Source: an uncultured Flavobacteriales bacterium
GTDB lineage: Bacteria; Bacteroidota; Bacteroidia; Flavobacteriales_E; Vicingaceae
Reading direction: 5' to 3'
Length of the DNA: 64,000 nucleotides
NCBI GenBank assembly: GCA_937901255.1
Contig: CALCHN010000068.1
Coordinates: forward strand, 31,172 to 95,171
Shown here: positions 24,785 through 33,651 of the stretch, one piece after another
How the letters are laid out: every line of letters begins with the position of its first letter
How positions within the stretch are numbered: the first letter of the stretch is position 1
Translations under genes and position numbers: made by a program
Notes under the pieces: model-generated
Told to the model about the DNA's origin: nothing
Databases searched by the model: none
What the model saw: only the letters and a program-made list of their open reading frames with translations

Positions 24785-25867
24785 TTATGCGAATATTTCA
24801 GGTAATTGGAATTTATACTTTTCCAAAAACGTGTTTAATATTCTATTGAATAATTCTTTGTTATCTTCGTTCATCTCTACAGGCTGATAGATTGAGTATT
24901 TGCCGTGACTTAACAAATTTAAAGCACGAGAAAAAAGCATTTCATCTTCAACACCATTGATGCAACTTGAAAAGTCGTCATAGCCAAAAAATGTTGATGT
25001 TTTTTCTAAAATACCTCTCAGCATATTAAAATGATATGTATTAACACTACCACTCTCTGAAACTTTTTTCAATTCTGTTAATAAGGCAACGTGATGAAAA
25101 AATGGTGTTTCATCTGTAGCCCTCAAAATATAACCATCAGTATCGTTTTTATGTAGAAAATGGCTTTTATGTTCTATTTTTTTAAGCTCGTTATACATCA
25201 CATTGTAAAATAATGAATGATGGGAAGAAATAACCACTTTTACTTTGTCCTTTCCTTTTTTCAAAAGTTTGGCTAAATCACTTGCAACACCAATCGCATT
25301 ATTATCATCCAACGATGAAATGGGGTCGTCTATGTAAATAAATTTAACCCAATTATATGTGCCATTTCCGTCATCATCAATGGCAAGTTCAGCTATCGCC
25401 AAGAAAATACACCAAATAAATATATTTTCTTCACCTCTTGAAACTTTAATATGATCGTTTTCCTCTCCTTTATTGAAAGTTATTGTCCAATTGTCATAAT
25501 CAATTCTAAAATCAAAGTCTGCATATCGTTCAAGAAAATTGAAAATCTTTTCTTCCAAAGCAAGTTCTTTAAACCCTTCAAAAAACCTTGAATTTCTATT
25601 TATGATTAAATGCCTTTGCGTGTCGTTTTCAAGGTCGTTATTCCAATGGAAAAGGTCTTCTGTAAAAGCATTGTAATATAATGTGTCGGTTACGGGATTT
25701 TTCTTTCGCTTCTTGCTGATGTTTTTAAATTCCATTGAAAGGCGTGTTTTGCCTGTTCCATTGTAGGCATACAGCAAAACGAAGTGATGATTATTCAAAT
25801 CATCTCTTAATCTTATCGCCACATTTTTCAATGTTTTGTACTTGTATAATTTCTTTTTATCGCTCAT
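24785..25867 (-). CDS. PrrC-like ABC ATPase, candidate anticodon nuclease
   Basis: This 360-residue ABC-type ATPase has Walker A AYNGTGKT (34-41), a signature-like SRGEE (143-147), Walker B FIYIDDP (176-182) and switch histidines His216-His217. The C-terminal 140 residues hold Arg284, Glu288 and His321. That R-x3-E-x32-H pattern is spaced as in the catalytic triad of Escherichia coli PrrC (Arg320-Glu324-His356), and it sits the same distance (about 40 residues) from the C-terminus. PrrC is a tRNA anticodon nuclease kept silent by a type I restriction enzyme and released when a phage inhibits it. Here the gene lies 2 bases after hsdS and 13 before hsdM, the expected company. The alternative is a non-nuclease AAA_13-type ATPase. 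Confidence 0.75.
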   Translation of the reverse strand: MSDKKKLYKYKTLKNVAIRLRDDLNNHHFVLLYAYNGTGKTRLSMEFKNISKKRKKNPVTDTLYYNAFTEDLFHWNNDLENDTQRHLIINRNSRFFEGFKELALEEKIFNFLERYADFDFRIDYDNWTITFNKGEENDHIKVSRGEENIFIWCIFLAIAELAIDDDGNGTYNWVKFIYIDDPISSLDDNNAIGVASDLAKLLKKGKDKVKVVISSHHSLFYNVMYNELKKIEHKSHFLHKNDTDGYILRATDETPFFHHVALLTELKKVSESGSVNTYHFNMLRGILEKTSTFFGYDDFSSCINGVEDEMLFSRALNLLSHGKYSIYQPVEMNEDNKELFNRILNTFLEKYKFQLPEIFA

Positions 25868-25869
25868 TT

Positions 25870-27066
25870 CTAATCAATCATTTTTGGAAACAAACCCTGC
25901 ATCAAACCTTTTTTGTACTGCTGCTTCAATTGCTCTATTTTCTCTGTTTGAGCAACAATGATTTCATCTAATGAAGAAAGACAAGAAGTAATTTTTACTT
26001 GCTCTTTTGGACTTGGAACTTGTAATTGTAATGTTTTTAACTGACTGGGATAAAGATGTACTACTGCTATCCCCTGAGCCATTTGTGCGATGTCGTGTTT
26101 CTTTGCATTATTCAAATAGTAAGAGAGAAATACGCCATTTATTTTTGAACGGATGATATTCAAATCACCTCCTAAAGCAATACCACTTTCTAATACACAA
26201 GATGCAGTAGCGATATCTATTTGTGTTTCACCTGATGCAGGAATAATAACATCATTTGCTTTGCTTAGAATTAAGTCTTCTGGGCTTGAATTAGTGTAGG
26301 ACTTTACTGTACTTATCGTTTCATTATAATGAGTATAAAGTTCGCCATATCTTATACAAGGCAATTCCCCATCTTCAACTATGTCAGCTTTCGATATTCC
26401 TTTCCCTTTCAAAATTGTTGCGACTTCATCTAATGATTTTTTTGTCCAAACTCCATCTTTTTTGAATTCAGGGAAACGATACTTCGGCACTTTTTCACCC
26501 TCTTGTGGAAATAGATTTTGCATCAAGCCTTTTTTGTGGTCTTTTAGTAAATCCAACTTTTGTTTATAGGCTGCAATTACTTCATCTAAAGACGAAAGGC
26601 AGGATGCGATTTTTTGTTGTTCTTTTAATGAAGGAAATGGAAGTTTTAATTTTTGATATTCCGAAATGTAATATCGTTTATGCTGTGCTGCATTAAAATC
26701 AATTTGGGAAATAAGCTCGTAGGCAAACCTCAAATCATCTTTCTTTTTAGGTGTAAGTATCTTAATTGCGGAAGATTTTACTTTAAAAGGGAAGTCTACA
26801 AATTTGCTATCAACAGTAAAGTCGTCAAAAATTATTGCTGGCAATTTCTTATAAATGCCATAATCTTCATTCGTGTATCCTAAAATAAAACTCTTATTGG
26901 CTGTTAATACAGGTATCCCCTCATTTTGATAATTCGTATCAGAAACAATATACTTGTCTGGTCTTTCATAATTAAGAGCATCTTCTAACGCTTTTAATTC
27001 CCATTCTCCCTCATTCTTAAATTCAGGAAAACGCAACTCGGGTATTCGTTTTTTCTTCTTACTCAT
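25870..27066 (-). CDS. hsdS: Type I restriction-modification specificity subunit
   Basis: HsdS (398 residues) recognises the bipartite DNA target. Two target-recognition domains (about 1-145 and 195-350) are each followed by a conserved helical spacer: EQQKIASCLSSLDEVIAAY near 152 and EQVKITSCLSSLDEIIVAQ near 352. These spacers read out the gap between half-sites and hold two HsdM. Both halves end GLMQ(N/G)LFP, so the protein is complete. Its start overlaps the hsdR stop by 8 bases, and the stop is 2 bases from the PrrC-like start. Target domains are the most variable part, so the DNA specificity cannot be predicted. Confidence 0.95.
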   Translation of the reverse strand: MSKKKKRIPELRFPEFKNEGEWELKALEDALNYERPDKYIVSDTNYQNEGIPVLTANKSFILGYTNEDYGIYKKLPAIIFDDFTVDSKFVDFPFKVKSSAIKILTPKKKDDLRFAYELISQIDFNAAQHKRYYISEYQKLKLPFPSLKEQQKIASCLSSLDEVIAAYKQKLDLLKDHKKGLMQNLFPQEGEKVPKYRFPEFKKDGVWTKKSLDEVATILKGKGISKADIVEDGELPCIRYGELYTHYNETISTVKSYTNSSPEDLILSKANDVIIPASGETQIDIATASCVLESGIALGGDLNIIRSKINGVFLSYYLNNAKKHDIAQMAQGIAVVHLYPSQLKTLQLQVPSPKEQVKITSCLSSLDEIIVAQTEKIEQLKQQYKKGLMQGLFPKMID

Positions 27067-30000
27067 ACGCTGCTAATCCTGATATTTCATGCCCTTGGGC
27101 AAGTTTTTTTAATTGTGGCACCAAATCTTCCATCAAAGCCAATTCTTTTACTCTGCGTTCTTTCCAATTCAAATCCAATGGCTCTAATAAGTCAGTGAGT
27201 TTTTCACCGTCAAAAATCATTCGGTCCATTATATTTTCTATGAACTTTTTAAGGTCTGCTGTTTTTAAACCGTGTTTGTTTGCAATAATTGCTATTTCTT
27301 TGTTGTATTTGTCGTCTATAAATTTTTCAAAATTGCGATTTAGTTCCGTCTCAGTTTGTCCAATTGTCCAATCAAGTTGATCTATAAACTCTGACATATC
27401 TTTCTCCAAGTCCATTAAATTGGAATTAGATTTCAACAAGCTTTTTACTTGTTCCTTCGTCATTTTTTGCTTACTTGGCTTTCTACCCAAGTTCTCTGCC
27501 GTCAACTTCATTATGTAGTCATAATCAATCACAGCAGATGCAAAAAGCACAAATTCAAAATCTAATTGTTGAATTTCAGGCGGTGCTTGGTCGCCTTCTT
27601 TTTGCTGTCTTTTTTGGAATTGTTTTGCGGTTTCTATATACGAGCTACGGAATTCTTGAAAATTTTCCATTGGTAAAATAGCATCAATTTTTGCCTTTTG
27701 CTCCTCGTCTATATCAGTGAATTGGTCTAATTGCAATTTGAACCTTTGTACTTCCTTAAAATTTTCAATAAAAGCAATTTTTGCTGCATTACCTTTCAAA
27801 TTGTAAACTTCTTGTGGTTCGTTTATTAAATTATGTTGCTGCATAAATACATCTAACTTTTCAACCGCTTCTTTGTATTTTTTAATTACTATAGGTGCAG
27901 GGTCAACCAACCAAATTTCTCTGGCTTTACCATTGTCTTCGCCTGAGAAAAGGGTAATAGCTTGATTTACGGCTTCCTGTTGTGAACGGAAATCTAAAAT
28001 GTTGCCATAAGGTTTGGTGTCGTTCAACACTCGGTTGGTACGTGAAAATGCCTGAATCAATCCATGATATTTTAGATTTTTGTCCACATACAAAGTATTC
28101 AGATATTTGCTGTCAAAACCTGTAAGCAACATATCCACCACTATAGTAATGTCAATCTTGTTTTCGTGTGAATAATCTTTGTTGCTGTATTGCTGGTCTT
28201 TGATGCGTCTTTGTACATCTTGATAATACAAATCAAATTCGTTGATACTATGATTGGTTTTAAATTGTTTATTGTAATCTGTAATAATCTCCGTTAATGC
28301 TTTTTTCTTCTCTTCGGGATTTTGTTTGTTATCTTCACGTTCTTGTGCCAAATCTTCCTGTAATTGTTTGATATCAGCCGCATTTTTTTGACTTTGTTGG
28401 TCACCCTGTTTAGCAATAAGTTGTGAAGGTGGAGAAAATACACAAGCAATGTTCAAAGGAACATAATCGGAATTTTCGACTTGTTTATTTTTTTGAATTT
28501 CTCTAAATAGCTGATAATATTCAATTGCATTATTGATAGATGCCGTAGCCAAAACCGCATTGAATTTTCTTGAATTGGTGGCAGCGTTGTGTTTATCTAA
28601 AATGGCTTCAACAACTGCTTGTCGTGAAATGGCTTCACCAAGTTTTTGATTCTTATTTCCTTTGAAATAATCTATATGAAAACGCAATACGTTTTTGTCC
28701 TCAATGGCATGTGTGATTGTATAAGCGTGTAACCTTTGTTGAAAAATGTCTTCAGTAGTTTTGTAAGTTGCGTATTCGCCTTCCCTTATGCTATATGTGG
28801 CATTTTTGTCAAAAATAGGTGTACCTGTAAACCCAAATAATTGAGCATTCGGGAAAAACTCTTTTATCGCTTTGTGATTGTCGCCAAACTGTGAACGGTG
28901 GCACTCGTCAAAAATGAAAACCATTCGTTTATCTTTTAAAGGCTCTAATCTCTGTTTATATGTTTCCTTACCATTTTTTTCGTTCAGCTTATTACGCTTA
29001 CTATTTTCATCCAATGCCAAGCCTAATTTTTGAATGGTGGTAACAATTACTTTATCGGTATAATCCTTAGAAAGTAAACGCCTTACCAAAGTTTCTGTAT
29101 TGGTATTTTCTTCAACACTACCTTCCTGAAATTTATTGAATTCCTCTCGGGTCTGTCGGTCAAGGTCTTTACGGTCTACCACAAACAAACATTTTTCAAT
29201 TTCGTGATTGTCCTTTAAAAGTGTAGAAGCCTTGAAAGAAGTTAAGGTTTTACCACTTCCTGTGGTGTGCCAGATGTAACCATTTCCCCTATTTTGTTTA
29301 ACACATTCCTCAATTGCCTTTACTGCATAAATCTGATAAGGTCGCATAACGAGCAATTTCTGTTCGCTCTCAACCAAAACCATATACTTGCTAATCATTT
29401 CACCAAGCGTACACTTGCTCAGAAACTTTTCAGTAAATAAATCAATTCTATTTACTTTTTGATTATTTAGTTCTGCAAATTCATAAACGGGAAGAAATTG
29501 TTCATCAGCATTAAAAGCAAAATGCTGATTCTTGTTATTAGCAAAATAAAGTGTTCTACCTCCATTGCTCACAATAAACAACTGCATAAAGCAAAGCAAT
29601 GAATTTCCGTAACCGTTGCCCGGTTCGTTTTTGTAATCCACAATTTGCTGCATTGCTTTCCGATGCGAAATATCTCCTTTTTTCAATTCGATTTGAACAA
29701 CAGGTAATCCATTAATGAGTAAAATAATGTCGTATCGTTGATGACTATTTTCTGTATTAATTTTTAATTGGCTAATAACTTCAAAGTCGTTTTTGCACCA
29801 ATCTTTTATGTTTACCAATGTGTAATTTAATGGAGTTCCGTCCTCACGTTGAAAATATTGTCTTTCACGCAATAGTTTAGATGCAGCAAATACATCAGAA
29901 TTTATAATATCTTCCCTAAGTTTTAAAAACTCATTATCTGATAAGTGAACACGGTTGAGTTCTTCAAATTTTGCTTTGAAGTTCTGTTCAAGAGTTTTTC

Positions 30001-30085
30001 TGTCAACTATGTCAGGACGATAGATATATTTAAGCCCTTTTAGCTGCTCAATTAAATTTTCTTCTATTTGGAGTTCTTTAGTCAT
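27059..30085 (-). CDS. hsdR: Type I restriction enzyme endonuclease/translocase subunit
   Basis: HsdR (1008 residues) pumps DNA with ATP and cuts it far from the unmethylated site. The N-terminal PD-(D/E)xK nuclease shows Asp119 and QIELKKG with Glu133 and Lys135. The superfamily 2 motor has GSGKT (276-280), DECH (393-396) and FTGTP, and RSRTNR-like motif VI appears as QAFSRTNRVL. The C-terminal helical region for HsdM contact is present. It overlaps the xre gene by 8 bases and hsdS by 8 bases, giving tight co-translation. No truncation is seen, so the system should be active. Confidence 0.95.
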   Translation of the reverse strand: MTKELQIEENLIEQLKGLKYIYRPDIVDRKTLEQNFKAKFEELNRVHLSDNEFLKLREDIINSDVFAASKLLRERQYFQREDGTPLNYTLVNIKDWCKNDFEVISQLKINTENSHQRYDIILLINGLPVVQIELKKGDISHRKAMQQIVDYKNEPGNGYGNSLLCFMQLFIVSNGGRTLYFANNKNQHFAFNADEQFLPVYEFAELNNQKVNRIDLFTEKFLSKCTLGEMISKYMVLVESEQKLLVMRPYQIYAVKAIEECVKQNRGNGYIWHTTGSGKTLTSFKASTLLKDNHEIEKCLFVVDRKDLDRQTREEFNKFQEGSVEENTNTETLVRRLLSKDYTDKVIVTTIQKLGLALDENSKRNKLNEKNGKETYKQRLEPLKDKRMVFIFDECHRSQFGDNHKAIKEFFPNAQLFGFTGTPIFDKNATYSIREGEYATYKTTEDIFQQRLHAYTITHAIEDKNVLRFHIDYFKGNKNQKLGEAISRQAVVEAILDKHNAATNSRKFNAVLATASINNAIEYYQLFREIQKNKQVENSDYVPLNIACVFSPPSQLIAKQGDQQSQKNAADIKQLQEDLAQEREDNKQNPEEKKKALTEIITDYNKQFKTNHSINEFDLYYQDVQRRIKDQQYSNKDYSHENKIDITIVVDMLLTGFDSKYLNTLYVDKNLKYHGLIQAFSRTNRVLNDTKPYGNILDFRSQQEAVNQAITLFSGEDNGKAREIWLVDPAPIVIKKYKEAVEKLDVFMQQHNLINEPQEVYNLKGNAAKIAFIENFKEVQRFKLQLDQFTDIDEEQKAKIDAILPMENFQEFRSSYIETAKQFQKRQQKEGDQAPPEIQQLDFEFVLFASAVIDYDYIMKLTAENLGRKPSKQKMTKEQVKSLLKSNSNLMDLEKDMSEFIDQLDWTIGQTETELNRNFEKFIDDKYNKEIAIIANKHGLKTADLKKFIENIMDRMIFDGEKLTDLLEPLDLNWKERRVKELALMEDLVPQLKKLAQGHEISGLAAYE

Positions 30086-30272
30086 TCTTTTCTATTAACA
30101 AATCTTTTACATTCACCTCAAGAATTTCGGCTATACGATATAAAACTTCTAAACTAGGTTGTGTTCGGTTTTGCACATAAGAGTTAACCATGTTAAAACT
30201 TTTACCCAACTTTTCGGCTAACCAAACTTGTTTAATCCCCTTTTCTTCCAGTACTTCTTTGATGCGGTTCAT
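30078..30272 (-). CDS. XRE-family helix-turn-helix regulator
   Basis: The 64-residue protein is a bare Cro/CI-type helix-turn-helix: VWLAEKLGKSFNMVNSYVQN gives the recognition helices (residues 17-36), then RTQPSLEVLYRIAEILEVNVKDLL. It is first in the restriction operon, and its stop overlaps the hsdR ATG. Such controllers usually time expression of the nuclease against the methylase. Because hsdR is here the first structural gene, this control may matter more than usual. The operator is not evident. Confidence 0.85.
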   Translation of the reverse strand: MNRIKEVLEEKGIKQVWLAEKLGKSFNMVNSYVQNRTQPSLEVLYRIAEILEVNVKDLLIEKND

Positions 30273-30365
30273 TGCTTCAATTTTTGAAGTGGAAAAATAC
30301 AGTTAAATTTTTAATTTATCTCGAATTTTAAGATGTTTTTATTAAGGCAAAGTTAGTTTTGTTGG

Positions 30366-30549
30366 GCGTGCCCTAAAGGTCGGGCTATCCGCTATATCTT
30401 TCTGTGAAAAACAGAAAGGATGCCGCTTCTATCCCTCACGCAGCTAAAAAATAAGTAAAGCAGAAAAAGCTTTACCCATTTTTCGCTAAAAAAAGCGGTA
30501 GGTAAGAGTTTAAAATTGCTATGAAAAATAGCAAATTTTCAACCCTTAC
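30366..30549. ncRNA. Candidate multi-hairpin structured RNA upstream of the restriction operon
   Basis: The outer stem GCGTG/CACGC (30366-30370, 30437-30441) encloses CTTTCTGT/ACAGAAAG (30398-30405, 30411-30418) flanked by ATCC/GGAT. Next come GTAAAGC/GCTTTAC (30455, 30469), CGCT/AGCG (30484, 30494) and a bulged stem AAAATTGCTAT/ATAGCAAATTTT closed by GTAAG/CTTAC (30502-30549). 'GGGCGTGCCC..CGGGCTATCCGC' strings are, from memory, frequent in intergenic DNA of this phylum. No gene lies in 30273-30764. Confidence 0.45.
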
Positions 30550-30610
30550 ATGAATTTGTTTTAATAATTTTTTTTGCCCTTTTTAAAGAATTAATTCTTT
30601 AAAAACCTAA

Positions 30611-30692
30611 GCTATATTAACATAACGCAATACATTATAGGACAAAACGCTATTCTTATTTAGTTAAGTCTTTAACGCGTTTGTCAACTATA
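30611..30692 (+). repeat. Right island-flanking repeat, hairpin-forming
   Basis: The repeat starts CTATATTAACATAA and contains GACAAAACGC (30640-30649) facing GCGTTTGTC (30676-30684). It matches the left repeat (20920-21000) in order and direction, with changes that mostly keep the stem paired. Confidence 0.55.
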
Positions 30693-30764
30693 ATATACTA
30701 TAAAGCAGGATTATATATTAAAAAAGTTGTATATTAGTACTTTCTAAAAGTAATACTTAGAAGC

Positions 30765-31340
30765 ATGAAGTACCTTACTTTATTCATAATCATTATCACC
30801 ACTTTATCTTGTAGTAAAGATGATGAACCATGTTCTGGAAAAATGTCAGGTGCCCAAAGACCAGTTTTTGATTGCTTAAACAACCTTATGTTTGATACTG
30901 GGAGCGTTTGGTTATATCAAGATACAGGAAGTTCTTTACAAGATCAAGTTAGTGTGTTATCTTGGGAAACCTATTCTAATAAAGGACAATCACTTTGCGG
31001 TGGATTTTATGAGGAACTTAAAATTAACTATACTAGTTGGTTAGATGGTAATTATACTGAAACATATAACTTAAACTATATTAGATGGAACGCTTCAGGT
31101 TATCCTAAGTATTTCTGTGACGCACCTAATATCTTAGATTCACTTGTTGTAAATGGCACTACATACTTTAATGTTACTGAAATTACAGATATTGACTACC
31201 CTTATGTTACTCCAAATGTTCAGTACTATTGGGTCGATTCTATTGGGATAATTAGAAAAGTGCTCTATAATGGACCAAGTAATATCACAACTTATGATTT
31301 ACAAAGTTATCAGGTAAATATGTTAGCTTATCCTTTTTAA
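30765..31340 (+). CDS. Hypothetical lipoprotein
   Basis: The 191-residue protein has a lipoprotein signal ending TTLSC (cysteine near 17) and a short DDE linker. A beta-rich domain follows, with many Tyr and Trp (SVWLYQDTGSSLQDQVSVLSW). Two further cysteines (CDAPN and CGGF) could pair. It is probably anchored at the outer or inner membrane. It lies just outside the right flanking repeat of the island and ahead of the type IX secreted protein. No family is recognised. Confidence 0.65.
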   Translation: MKYLTLFIIIITTLSCSKDDEPCSGKMSGAQRPVFDCLNNLMFDTGSVWLYQDTGSSLQDQVSVLSWETYSNKGQSLCGGFYEELKINYTSWLDGNYTETYNLNYIRWNASGYPKYFCDAPNILDSLVVNGTTYFNVTEITDIDYPYVTPNVQYYWVDSIGIIRKVLYNGPSNITTYDLQSYQVNMLAYPF

Positions 31341-31497
31341 AGTACATTTTTTATTAAATTTGATTTATTTTAAACAGCCCTATTATTTTATATTGCAATA
31401 AATAAGGTTGTTAATTAATCGTATTACATCTATCTCGATTAAATTCATTCTTTTTTATAAGAACAATAAAATAAACATCTGTATAGTATATTTTATT

Positions 31498-31505
31498 TAT
31501 TTTTG
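31498..31505 (+). promoter_or_regulatory. -7 element TATTTTTG immediately before a start codon
   Basis: The TAnnTTTG box ends 4 bases before the ATG at 31510, so transcription should begin at or within a few bases of the start codon, which would make a leaderless message. Confidence 0.55.
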
Positions 31506-31509
31506 ACGG

Positions 31510-33426
31510 ATGAAATTTATAAAACTAGTATTATTCTTTATTATTGCTATAACAGGTTATGGTCAAAATAACTTTCATGTCGAATATCCTGGAAACTTAA
31601 ATTCTGTAGCTGGTTCTATTGCTGTATTACCCGATTCAACGTATGTGGTAGCAGTTCGCTATGCTGACACCACTAATCAAGATCTTAAAATTGGTTTAAT
31701 AAAAATTAATTCCGTTGGAGATACACTTTGGACTAAAAGGTATGCCGATAATTATTGGGTAGCTTATGCTCCTCAAGTAGTTTCTGTTAATTCGGGTGGT
31801 TTTTTACTTGTAGGAGCCAGCCTCCCACCAAACACTGGAGTTCTTTGTATAAGAACTGATAATAATGGCAACCCAATATGGACAAGAACGCATAAAACTA
31901 CTGGTAGTGCTGGAACTCCTGCTGTAACTACTTCAAATGATGGCGGGTTTGCAATTGCTTTTTCTTCAGGAGTTGAGCAAACAATAATAAAGTTGGATGG
32001 TAACGGAAATTATGTTTGGGGGAATAGCAGAGCAATTTCATCATCAAGTAGTGGTACTTCTACAGGATATGGTCCCTATGTTGGAATTGCTAGAACAGTA
32101 GATGGTGGTTATGCTACTGTTGGAATGAGTGCTGGAGGAACTTTATTTGATTATAATGCATTTATTATGAAATATAATTCCCTTGGAAATTTAGAATGGA
32201 CCAGATCTTTAGGTGGGCATTCATCTGATTTGTTCAGAAATGTAATAAGTACTAATGACGGAAATATTATGGCTATTGGATATACTCAAAGCTTTGGTAT
32301 TGGTTTGCAAGATGGATTAATGGTAAAACTTGATTTGCAAGGAAATTTATTATGGTCAAAAACCTTTGGCACAACCACTGGAGAACACTTTTACAATGTA
32401 ATACAAGACGTAAACAACAACTATATAGTTTCAGGTTATAAAGGTATTTTTACAGGTTCAAATCTATATCCCGTAATATATAAAACAGACTCGTTGGGGA
32501 ATTTATTATCCTCATACCGTCTTAATAAAAAAGGCATTATTTATGAATCAAAAGTAACTTTGGACGGAAATCTAATTTCTGCCGGACTTATGCTACTTTC
32601 TATTACTCAATCTAACGCCTTTGTAAGGAAAAGCAACAGTGATGGATACTCTGCATGTGGAACTACCCCCTATCCTATGACAGAGATAGATATTACCCAA
32701 TCCATTATGATTGATAATAGCTCCGTTTCAGGCTACCACACCCCAATAGAACCTACAATCCCCGTATTTCTAGATAATATTCCATTAACTGTTGATATAA
32801 TATGTAATGTTATACCTAGTTATTCTACAATAAGTGACACCGTGTGTGATATTTATATATCTCCAAGTGGAAACTATACTTGGACTACAACGGGGCAATA
32901 TTTGGATACATTGTTTGGTGCAAATTCAACTAATGGCGATTCTATTATTACCATTAATCTTTTAATAAACAATTCTACCTACTTTACTTTTAATGATACT
33001 ATAGATTGCAACACCAACACTTATATATCTCCTGGCGGAAATCATATATGGACAATGAGTGGGACATACGCTGACACTTTATTCGGAGCAAATGTTAATG
33101 GCTGTGATTCAATCATTACAATTAATATTTCAAGTAATTGCGAAACTGAAATAAAAATTCCCACCATATTCTCTCCAAATCAAGATGGAATTAACGATTT
33201 GTTTAAAGCTATAGTAGGATTTAATGTCGAATTTATACATACATCTGTTTATAATAGATGGGGGGAAATTATATTTGACTCTTATCAAGTTAATGAAGGA
33301 TGGAATGGCCGATTAACAAATGGTGCAGAAGCTTCAGAAGGAACATATTTTTATATCATAGAGGTAAAAATAAGTGGAGAACCTTCTTCAACTACCTATA
33401 AAGGGTCATTGTCTTTGCTGCGATAA
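31510..33426 (+). CDS. Secreted protein with gliding-type T9SS type B sorting domain
   Basis: This 638-residue protein has an N-terminal Sec signal (MKFIKLVLFFIIAITGYG). Repeating beta-propeller-like blades follow (about 20-400; GNPIWTRTH, GGFAIAFSSG, GNLEWTRSLGG, GNLLWSKTFG). Two tandem ~57-residue repeats come next (SPSGNYTWTTTGQYLDTLFG and SPGGNHIWTMSGTYADTLFG). From about 550 comes the gliding-motility C-terminal domain (IPTIFSPNQDGINDLFK ... YNRWGEIIFDS ... GTYFYIIEV). That tail directs export by the type IX secretion system and surface attachment. The blades suggest an adhesin or scaffold rather than an enzyme. The start follows a -7 box by 4 bases. Confidence 0.88.
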   Translation: MKFIKLVLFFIIAITGYGQNNFHVEYPGNLNSVAGSIAVLPDSTYVVAVRYADTTNQDLKIGLIKINSVGDTLWTKRYADNYWVAYAPQVVSVNSGGFLLVGASLPPNTGVLCIRTDNNGNPIWTRTHKTTGSAGTPAVTTSNDGGFAIAFSSGVEQTIIKLDGNGNYVWGNSRAISSSSSGTSTGYGPYVGIARTVDGGYATVGMSAGGTLFDYNAFIMKYNSLGNLEWTRSLGGHSSDLFRNVISTNDGNIMAIGYTQSFGIGLQDGLMVKLDLQGNLLWSKTFGTTTGEHFYNVIQDVNNNYIVSGYKGIFTGSNLYPVIYKTDSLGNLLSSYRLNKKGIIYESKVTLDGNLISAGLMLLSITQSNAFVRKSNSDGYSACGTTPYPMTEIDITQSIMIDNSSVSGYHTPIEPTIPVFLDNIPLTVDIICNVIPSYSTISDTVCDIYISPSGNYTWTTTGQYLDTLFGANSTNGDSIITINLLINNSTYFTFNDTIDCNTNTYISPGGNHIWTMSGTYADTLFGANVNGCDSIITINISSNCETEIKIPTIFSPNQDGINDLFKAIVGFNVEFIHTSVYNRWGEIIFDSYQVNEGWNGRLTNGAEASEGTYFYIIEVKISGEPSSTTYKGSLSLLR

Positions 33427-33508
33427 GTCTTTATTGATGGCCAATTCAAAAAATTCGACTATTTTTTTATATTATGTAAAGTCGTTTTATTTGTGTAAAT
33501 TAGTACTC

Positions 33509-33643
33509 ATGAGATTATGGAGTTATATATGGACTAAAGTAAACCAGCGGTTATTGTGGAATCAACGTAGAACCTATGTTTTCCTTATACTAATAGCCCT
33601 AGGAATGTTAGTGGTGGCTGTTGTATATTTTAAGTTATTCTAA
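33509..33643 (+). CDS. Small membrane protein (44 residues)
   Basis: The ATG at 33509 opens MRLWSYIWTKVNQRLLWNQRR and one membrane helix (YVFLILIALGMLVVAVVYF), ending 8 bases before the convergent exporter stop. A longer frame to 33374 overlaps the upstream gene's coding end and is not preferred. The amphipathic, Arg/Trp-rich head and single helix look like a genuine small membrane protein. The family is not known. Confidence 0.5.
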   Translation: MRLWSYIWTKVNQRLLWNQRRTYVFLILIALGMLVVAVVYFKLF

Positions 33644-33651
33644 CATATCAA

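Noticed and set aside
33374..33508. Longer 89-residue version of the small membrane protein
   Set aside because: The extra part overlaps the secreted protein's coding end in another frame and has no sensible composition; the ATG at 33509 is better.
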